Positions 61,401 through 64,000 of a DNA stretch of 64,000 nucleotides are shown one piece after another. Position numbers and translations under genes: made by a program. This stretch comes from Symsagittifera roscoffensis (taxonomy: Eukaryota > Xenacoelomorpha > Acoela > Convolutidae). Below the pieces are notes generated by a model that was not told the DNA's origin, ran no database searches, and saw only the letters and a list, made by a program, of their open reading frames with translations. Where the stretch lies: contig NC_087065.1 of assembly GCF_963678635.1 (NCBI RefSeq), forward strand, positions 54,092,397 through 54,156,396, read 5' to 3'. Each line of letters starts with the position of its first letter. The first letter of the stretch is position 1.

Positions 61401-62953
61401 ATTTATTACGATATATCATTCTTCCCTTTCCGATGATTAGTTGTGGTACCTGATTTTGCGCAATGATTTTGTGAAAGCAAAAAGAAAAAAGAAAAAAAGC
61501 TACAACACCGAATAAAAAGTTCATCCTCAATTTCAATGGAAGGAACAAAAATTTCAGACCAGTTTTTCTGAAAACTAACCTGAAACTTCTGAAACACTCT
61601 TCGGAATCGAAATGACAAAAAATCATCGCAAGCCACGCGAGTTCAATATTTAAACTCATTCGTTTTATTCAAGGTAAAATCAAAATTTCAGAGGAAATTA
61701 CTAAAATAAGGACCCGTTTCTTGCTATTATTACAATGAAAATGTGCGGAAAAAATGTTAAAAAAACTGTGCGACTTATAAATGAAAGATGACCAAAAATT
61801 TGGTTTTCGAGAGTTTTTGTTCAGTAAACCGTGAAATGAAAAATAGCGAAGGGTGGGTTTTTCCATGGCTCAAAAACGCTCTGTTCTCATGCTAATCAGT
61901 GCAGTGTCATTTTAGACGTGAGTTTGTTCCGGGGGAAGGTGGATAATAGTCAACATCAATCTGATTTTTAGGCCCTTTTAAAGTTATCTTTGAACCCAAA
62001 ACTTCATCTCTTCTCGCATCCCAAAAGAACTGCCAAAAACTATTCCGGAAAAAATTAAGAATTTTAAAATCTACTCATTTCCTTTACTCCATTTTTGACT
62101 TTTTCTATGAGTATTGTTCTCCGTGCATTCTAAGCTACTAGTTCATTTTGATATTTTTATTCATAACTTCCGCATGATATGAATTTGAGAGGTATTTTTG
62201 GCAATTATCTGATATAGATAACTATTTACTTACATGTTGAACAGATAGAGCTCTGGTCTTAGCGATGAGCCAGTCGTAACTGCTCAGAACATTGTCGACC
62301 AGAGCGTCCACATTTCCAAAGAAGATGTAGTGAAAGGGCAGTTCGTTCATTTTCCTCAGATTGAACTTACCATTCGAAAACACCATCGGCTGCGGTCTCA
62401 CCTTCCTGTCCAGGTACTGCACACCCCTGAAGTTTAGAAAACTTTCGAAAAATGTGTCGCCCACTTTTAGGTCCGCCCAATTGCTTTCGCTGGGTTCTCC
62501 AATAACACCACAACAACCATTTTCGACTAAGTTTTCTGCGCCGCAAAATTAGTCAAAAGGGGCCTTTAGAAAAGTTCTAGGGTCGGTCGACCGAAAATGA
62601 ATGTCGCAAAGTAGTACCAACGGGGAAATTTGTGGGTGGTGAGGGGGTCGTATCCCTGAGAAGCCCCCACCAAAAATCCACCCATGTTGCCGTTCCTTGG
62701 CTTTTAAGTATTTCCTCGTAAGAAACCGACTTGCCTGTCCCGCTGCACTTTCAGGATGATTTCCTTGGCCACGCTTCTCTTCTCTTCCGCTCCGCCTGTA
62801 CTCCCATGACCGGCATCGGAAGAGACTGCGGCGACTGAGTCCCTCTCACCGTACTTGTTCTCGAAGTACTCCGAGAGGACTCTGTGGATCTCTATCTTGA
62901 ATAGGATGTCCTTCTGGGACATGTACATCTTCTCAATCACTTGCGGGAACTGT
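35877..62953 (-). CDS. NACHT and WD-repeat protein (NWD1/NWD2-like), 3' part
   Basis: Fifteen minus-strand exons join in consistent phase to about 1,384 residues plus a stop. The gene continues upstream beyond the window, where the DUF4062-like and NACHT parts would lie. Visible residues about 1-220 are the helical region that follows NACHT in this family (VQYLDRKVRPQPMVF, NLRKMNELPFHYIF, SYDWLIAKTRALSVQ, EIRRIRDCLRLCKPALNM). From about residue 240 WD repeats begin (GHQSFPTCL, SGSNDKTVRVWD) and run to about residue 940. A basic serine-rich tail of about 440 residues follows. NWD proteins are STAND-type NTPases that form WD-based scaffolds. The ligand and role here are unknown. Introns are 165-5425 bp and rich in mobile DNA, and two appear to be GC-AG. 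NWD1 versus NWD2 cannot be decided from this part. Confidence 0.85.
37880..38930 (+). mobile_element. Degenerate copy of the GTATATCAGGGC-TIR family
   Basis: It begins near CAGCTCGTATATCAGGGC and follows 57799-58620 in order: TTTTGAGTCGTA, AAACCACACCG..., a second end-like TTGCTTGTATCAAGGCG near 38380, CATAACTTTACGAAA near 38708 and AAAACCACCCGATCACAAG near 38845. There is no coding capacity. Confidence 0.65.
38990..39370. repeat. Inverted cluster of GGCTGAATTGTCT motifs
   Basis: At least four GGCTGAATTGTCT-like motifs lie at 39265-39350, and their inverted forms (AGACAATTTGG, AGACAAATCAGCC, GACGATTCAGCC) lie at 38998-39082. A GC-rich centre lies between them. It looks like a foldback element with sub-terminal repeats. 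Confidence 0.6.
39875..40090 (+). mobile_element. tRNA-derived SINE
   Basis: A D-arm-like GGCCATATTCAGTTTGAGAG segment is followed by AGCGCCAGATCGTG and a near-perfect B box GGTTCGATCCCC at 39918-39929. The tRNA-unrelated body (TGTCAGTGGGTGAGGACGAG) resembles that at 28355-28500, and the copy ends in an AATAAAATAA tail. The anticodon arm is incomplete, so it is not a tRNA gene. Confidence 0.75.
40747..41178 (-). CDS. NWD-like gene, exon n
   Basis: 432 nt, acceptor ATGTTTTAG, donor GTATGT (phase 0 at both ends). It encodes diverged propeller strands, including ESRVAALHNMGHLRIYRR, FVFAAKNVLKLYDIGKNQ and ALNEDGTNFAAVDL. Confidence 0.9.
41220..41690 (+). mobile_element. GGCGGATTTAGG family fragment, copy 2
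   Basis: Located in intron 13 of the NWD-like gene. It starts in a G-rich tract (GTGGGGCGAGGGGGCAGG) and carries the CCAAAGAGTCA, GGCGTCAATATATAGCA, AAGCGCGCCAAAAAAAAC and TTTTGGTCAAAATTGTCCGA landmarks of the family. The order is partly rearranged. Confidence 0.55.
42167..42351 (-). CDS. NWD-like gene, exon m
   Basis: 185 nt, acceptor TGTCATTCCAG, donor GTTATT (phase 0). It encodes SGQDLLVWQEGY, then GHTLTCLAAGPTSLIASGDH, a WD repeat with the GH..L.CLA opening. Confidence 0.88.
43073..43640 (+). mobile_element. GGCGGATTTAGG family, copy 3 (partly duplicated)
   Basis: Begins AGAGGCGGATTTAGG and a run of about 18 G. It then has family landmarks (CAAGGAATCGACCCTCTC, CCAAAGGGTCA, CCCGCAGCGTAGAAA). 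A second partial copy follows at 43480-43610 (GGCGCCTTGGATAGCAATAT, GGGAGCGCGCGCCAAAAAAC). Confidence 0.65.
43800..44750 (+). pseudogene. Degenerate non-LTR retrotransposon (LINE) RT remnant
   Basis: On the plus strand, across several frames, there is a NYRQF-like start, LLYKKIIAYLGKKEIIEQ, and VFLDLANAFNSASDQLFLKE followed by LDLYGLS. This is the FxDxxxAFD-type block A region of LINE reverse transcriptase, with N in place of the usual D. Stops and frame changes are frequent. The clade cannot be assigned. An inverted GGGCGGATCTAGG end at 44913-44930 closes the segment. Confidence 0.7.
45210..45362 (-). CDS. NWD-like gene, exon l
   Basis: 153 nt, acceptor CAATGTTTAG, donor GTAAGA (phase 1). 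It encodes a WD unit, VAASCDKSSTIKVFQVDREW. Confidence 0.88.
45908..46036 (-). CDS. NWD-like gene, exon k
   Basis: 129 nt, acceptor GTTTTTGTAG, donor GTAGTC (phase 1). It encodes VSVSLSRNMGSGGATDYIDK and SLLVATPIYSQQHTDSIIL. GC content is higher than in the flanking introns. Confidence 0.85.
46037..51461 (-). other. Longest intron of the NWD-like gene
   Basis: 5425 bp. It holds the gag-like remnant described separately (about 47600-48840). The rest is AT-rich sequence with short frames I do not recognise, including two similar GAAATGCGGAC/GAAATACGGAC segments near 46270 and 51090 and a strong hairpin near 50206-50250. Confidence 0.55.
47600..48840 (+). pseudogene. Probable LTR-retrotransposon gag-region remnant
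   Basis: The plus strand encodes VKRFTGFDPKEVVRHVLNIQ, then, after a frame change, RPGPGDDRNVFVDRQRAAFG and DIKNEILVRFLNDKN. This is the FTGFDP...RQRALFG...RF.D.K pattern seen in gag proteins of some Gypsy-like animal elements. Downstream frames at 48040-48255, 48252-48500 and about 48640-48830 (HHVDKFFSSCQRHRTMLCSK, SVDTEALSFFKANGYIIPET) look protein-like but are not recognised. Stops break the region. No LTRs were found. Confidence 0.4.
51462..51554 (-). CDS. NWD-like gene, exon j
   Basis: 93 nt, acceptor TGGTTTCAG, donor GTAATT (phase 1). It encodes PMYSADHTAFV and CDVLDVRFCRNNDFV, a WD repeat core. It sits between the two longest introns (5425 and 4026 bp), so a small unseen exon on either side cannot be excluded. 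Confidence 0.8.
51555..55580 (-). other. Intron of the NWD-like gene
   Basis: 4026 bp. Apart from the GGCGGATTTAGG-family copy near 51820-52240 and a CA-rich tract near 55140-55185, nothing was recognised. A GAATCGAACCTGCTCC segment near 55515 resembles an inverted tRNA B box but lacks an A box. Confidence 0.55.
51818..52240 (+). mobile_element. GGCGGATTTAGG family, copy 4 (diverged)
   Basis: Landmarks in order: a G-rich tract (AGCGGGGGGAGGGG), CTCAGGGATTGGACTCC, TTTTCTAAAGGCCAGTTTAT, GAAGCACGCGC, TTTGCCTGCGGCACTGAC and GTCGAC. It ends in a poly-C tract near 52160 and triplicated TTTCAACCGATCAGA. Confidence 0.65.
55581..55661 (-). CDS. NWD-like gene, exon i
   Basis: 81 nt, acceptor CCATCTATAG, donor GTGAGT (phase 1). 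It encodes GKYFAAGGGSGAGNVFVWDV and a short linker. Confidence 0.85.
55870..56045 (-). mobile_element. Fragment of the CCCGGGTTGA-ended family
   Basis: Contains GTATGACTAGCATTTTTTC and GTATGGCTAGCATTTT and ends TGGTCAACCCGGG. This is the inverted form of the end seen at 63118 and 19343. Confidence 0.55.
56117..56270 (-). CDS. NWD-like gene, exon h (likely GC donor)
   Basis: 154 nt, acceptor AACTGTTTCAG. It encodes a PITDLAFTHDENKLFYSS WD unit. The next exon needs a phase 1 donor. No GT in this exon gives it, but AAAG|GCCATT at 56117 does, and it joins to read SLSKDGKYFAAGG, a normal WD sequence. The donor is therefore inferred to be a weak GC site. Confidence 0.7.
56295..56590 (+). mobile_element. 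GGCGGATTTAGG family fragment, copy 5
   Basis: Intronic. It lacks the 5' end and starts TTTGAGATATCCATTTTTGA. It has the palindrome GGCGCCTTTGGCGCC near 56347, GGGAGCGCGCGCCGAAAAAA, TTTTGCCTGCGGCGCAGAAA and a GGTCGAC end. It is the best match to copy 1 over this part. Confidence 0.8.
56798..56876 (-). CDS. NWD-like gene, exon g
   Basis: 79 nt, acceptor CTGACGACAG, donor GTCATG (phase 0). It encodes a WD strand set, YLAVGYDSGLLEIYGIQRLK. Confidence 0.88.
57058..57230 (-). CDS. NWD-like gene, exon f
   Basis: 173 nt, acceptor GCCATCGCAG, donor GTGACT (phase 2). It completes the previous unit as VWDLSAYYH. A serine/threonine-rich loop then precedes a helix-like stretch, LRKCNVATLKEVFNMGLKV. Confidence 0.88.
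57799..59165. mobile_element. Non-autonomous element with 46-bp TIRs, 1.37 kb
   Basis: The left end AACAAGACTGCTTGTATATC (57799) pairs with the reverse complement of the right end (AACAAGACTGCTCGTATATC, ending at 59165). Similarity runs about 46 bp through CAGGGCAAA and CTGAATGTTCCGA. A second end-like segment lies near 58130, and 58000-58100 is inverted relative to 58660-58780, so the element is internally folded. There is no transposase frame. It lies wholly inside an intron of the NWD-like gene. No clear target duplication was seen. Confidence 0.8.
59370..59590 (-). CDS. NWD-like gene, exon e (WD repeats)
   Basis: 221 nt, acceptor TGTTTACAG, donor GTCAGC (phase 0). It encodes a WD unit ending DSQLYVWDIQSGDVY and most of the next one, up to FCAAKQLK. 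Confidence 0.92.
59660..59745 (-). mobile_element. tRNA-derived SINE or tRNA pseudogene
   Basis: On the minus strand: CCCTTAGCATAGTGGTAAGG (A box), then CGTTCACTTCG twice, then GTGTGAGTTCAAGACGC (B box GAGTTCAAGAC). The duplicated CGTTCACTTCG, 18 bp apart, lengthens the A-B distance beyond a normal tRNA. It is intronic in the NWD-like gene. Confidence 0.55.
60042..60256 (-). CDS. NWD-like gene, exon d (first WD repeat)
   Basis: 215 nt, acceptor CTCCCTTTAG, donor GTCAAC (phase 1). It encodes a CYPSPSRALRCSLFGHQ linker and the classic WD unit LLSGSNDKTVRVWDTETDEL. Confidence 0.92.
60422..60675 (-). CDS. NWD-like gene, exon c
   Basis: 254 nt, acceptor ACATTACTAG, donor GTAAGT (phase 2). It encodes the helical segment VIEDFNEVL, EIRRIRDCLRLCKPALNM and HEFLGRMSV up to LEKCRQVCE, matching the family block just ahead of the first propeller. 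Confidence 0.9.
60676..62233 (-). other. Intron of the NWD-like gene, nothing recognised
   Basis: 1558 bp of AT-rich sequence. Minus-strand frames at 61306-61866 are short and biased and would break the conserved ALSVQH-VIEDF junction if used as exons. Confidence 0.6.
62234..62426 (-). CDS. NWD-like gene, exon b
   Basis: 193 nt, acceptor CTAAACTTCAG, donor GTAAGT (phase 0). It encodes DRKVRPQPMVF, NLRKMNELPFHY and YDWLIAKTRALSVQH. These are the most diagnostic blocks for the NWD family in the window. Confidence 0.9.
62520..62695 (-). mobile_element. GGCGGATTTAGG family fragment, copy 6 (inverted)
   Basis: On the minus strand it has CCCTCACCACCCACAAATTT, GGGATACGACCCC, GGTCGACCGACCC and CTTTTGACTAATTTTGCGGC. 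It sits inside the 308-bp first intron, nearly filling it. Confidence 0.6.
62735..62953 (-). CDS. NWD-like gene, exon a (post-NACHT helical region)
   Basis: Acceptor TTTCTCTAG, 219 nt. It contains the family-like IEIHRVLSEYFENKYG block, with an inserted G/S/A-rich loop near SSDAGHGSTGGAEEK. The donor reads AG|GCAAGT, so this is a GC-AG intron. Ending there in phase 2 joins the next exon to read RDRGVQYLDRKV. A GT at 62731 would break the frame. Confidence 0.8.
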
Positions 62954-64000
62954 CTAGAGAAACAAGAACTGTATTTTACTCGTCAGGCGACTACTCCTAA
63001 AACTGTGTTAAGCGGCAATCACTGATCCACGCGCACCATTCTTCATGTGCCGAATGTAAGTCTTGCGATACTTGCTAAAGTTTCTTGTTATTCTGACCAC
63101 TTAACAAGAGAAGAAACTTCCCGGGTTGACCAAAACTTCTTATCATACAATTTTCATATATGAGAAACTTCTTGTCATACAATTTCATACAATTTCATAC
63201 GTACAGAAAATTGTATGAAAACTCAATGATAAGCATTTTTCCATATATGAAAATTGTATGATAGGTGTTTTCCATAAACCAAAAATTTTGATTTTTCTTT
63301 CTAAATTTAGTTTCTGAAAAATTTTCGGTTGTAGTTGCAACCGAACACAAGTGACAAAGACCTTGGTTACTCAAAACACCAAAGGTTGGACGGTCTTGCA
63401 TTTACAATGCATAGAAAACGACCTGAATTAGGCTGTCTTTCACAATTGATATAACAAAAGTAACAAACTTATATTTTTTGGCAAAATTTTTTAATGATGA
63501 TTATATAAAATTTTTGAATTTTCAAAATATCAGACATTGATCAAGGCGTACATTAACACCCCATACAAAAGAAAAAGGAATTTTCAGCGTTTTTTTTAAA
63601 AAAAATTAATTGAAAAGAAAATGAAAGCCAATTTTATCGTATCCAGGACTACGTTATGCACACAAAATATTAAATTTTGCATGCAAAAATTTTTTTTTCG
63701 AAAAATGTTTGTTTGCGTACGAAAATCGATTTGCGGTTGAAAAAAAAAAACAAAAAAAATTTGGGCCAAATTTTCAAAATTACTTGAAAAATTTTTTGTG
63801 TCGACATCAAAAAAATGCCAGTCATACAATTTCCATATATGGGAATTGTATGATAAGCATTTTTTTCAAAAAACGAAAACCTCAGTTTTTATCATCAGAT
63901 TGTTTTATTAGAATCAAACAGCCACATAAATGAGTTTATACCAGTTTTCAACCATTTTTAGAAATTGTATGAAAATTGTATGACAAGCATTTTCCCACAA
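62954..64000 (-). other. Upstream intron of the NWD-like gene with CCCGGGTTGA repeat
   Basis: No further exon was found. From about 63118 (TTCCCGGGTTGACCAAAACT) to the window end there are repeated TTGTCATACAATTTTCATAT and GAAAATTGTATGATAAGCAT motifs, a copy of the family at 19343-20204 that may run past the window. Confidence 0.6.

Noticed and set aside
61306-61866. Minus-strand frames as extra exons of the NWD-like gene
   Set aside because: Joining the exon ending ALSVQH directly to that starting VIEDF restores a conserved block in phase 0. These frames have biased composition and would interrupt it.

Overview
The window is AT-rich metazoan nuclear DNA. The grounds are multi-exon genes with GT-AG (and apparently GC-AG) introns of 0.2-5.4 kb, a metazoan-type NACHT/WD-repeat gene, a BEL/Pao LTR retrotransposon, tRNA-derived SINEs, a degraded LINE, many inverted-repeat DNA elements, and a short TTAGGG-type interstitial telomeric tract. 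It is most likely an invertebrate. The exact phylum cannot be fixed from the sequence.

Layout. 1-4.1 kb: the edge of a satellite array with units of about 29 bp, roughly 130 copies, with higher-order structure. 4.1-27 kb: no convincing host gene. This stretch holds inverted-repeat (MITE/foldback) elements, one of them with a perfect 8-bp target duplication, minisatellites, an interstitial telomere tract, and a decayed minus-strand coding region with a C2H2-like segment at 11.4-14.6 kb. 27.0-31.6 kb: four minus-strand exons whose phases agree encode a predicted 201-aa single-pass membrane protein with a furin-like/EGFR-type cysteine repeat and no kinase domain. 32.4-35.1 kb: an internally deleted BEL/Pao element on the minus strand, with two related LTRs, RT and RNase H remnants and multiple stops. 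35.8-63.0 kb: the main gene, on the minus strand, is the 3' part of a NACHT and WD-repeat (NWD1/NWD2-like) gene. Fifteen exons join in consistent phase to give about 1,384 residues. They cover the helical region after NACHT, a long series of WD-like repeats and a basic, serine-rich tail that appears lineage-specific. The N-terminal part with the NACHT P-loop lies beyond the window.

The introns of the NWD-like gene carry much of the mobile DNA: SINEs, a LINE reverse-transcriptase remnant, a probable gag remnant, copies of a GGCGGATTTAGG-ended family, and a 1.37-kb element with TIRs of about 46 bp. The two genes are on the same strand. The NWD-like gene ends at a stop followed by AATAAA near 35.83 kb, and the BEL/Pao insertion separates it from the small membrane-protein gene. 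I found no operon, CRISPR, rRNA or intact tRNA gene, and no clear new multi-gene system. The most interesting items are the kinase-less receptor-like gene, the NWD tail and its GC-AG introns, the core-plus-spacer satellite, and the foldback families.
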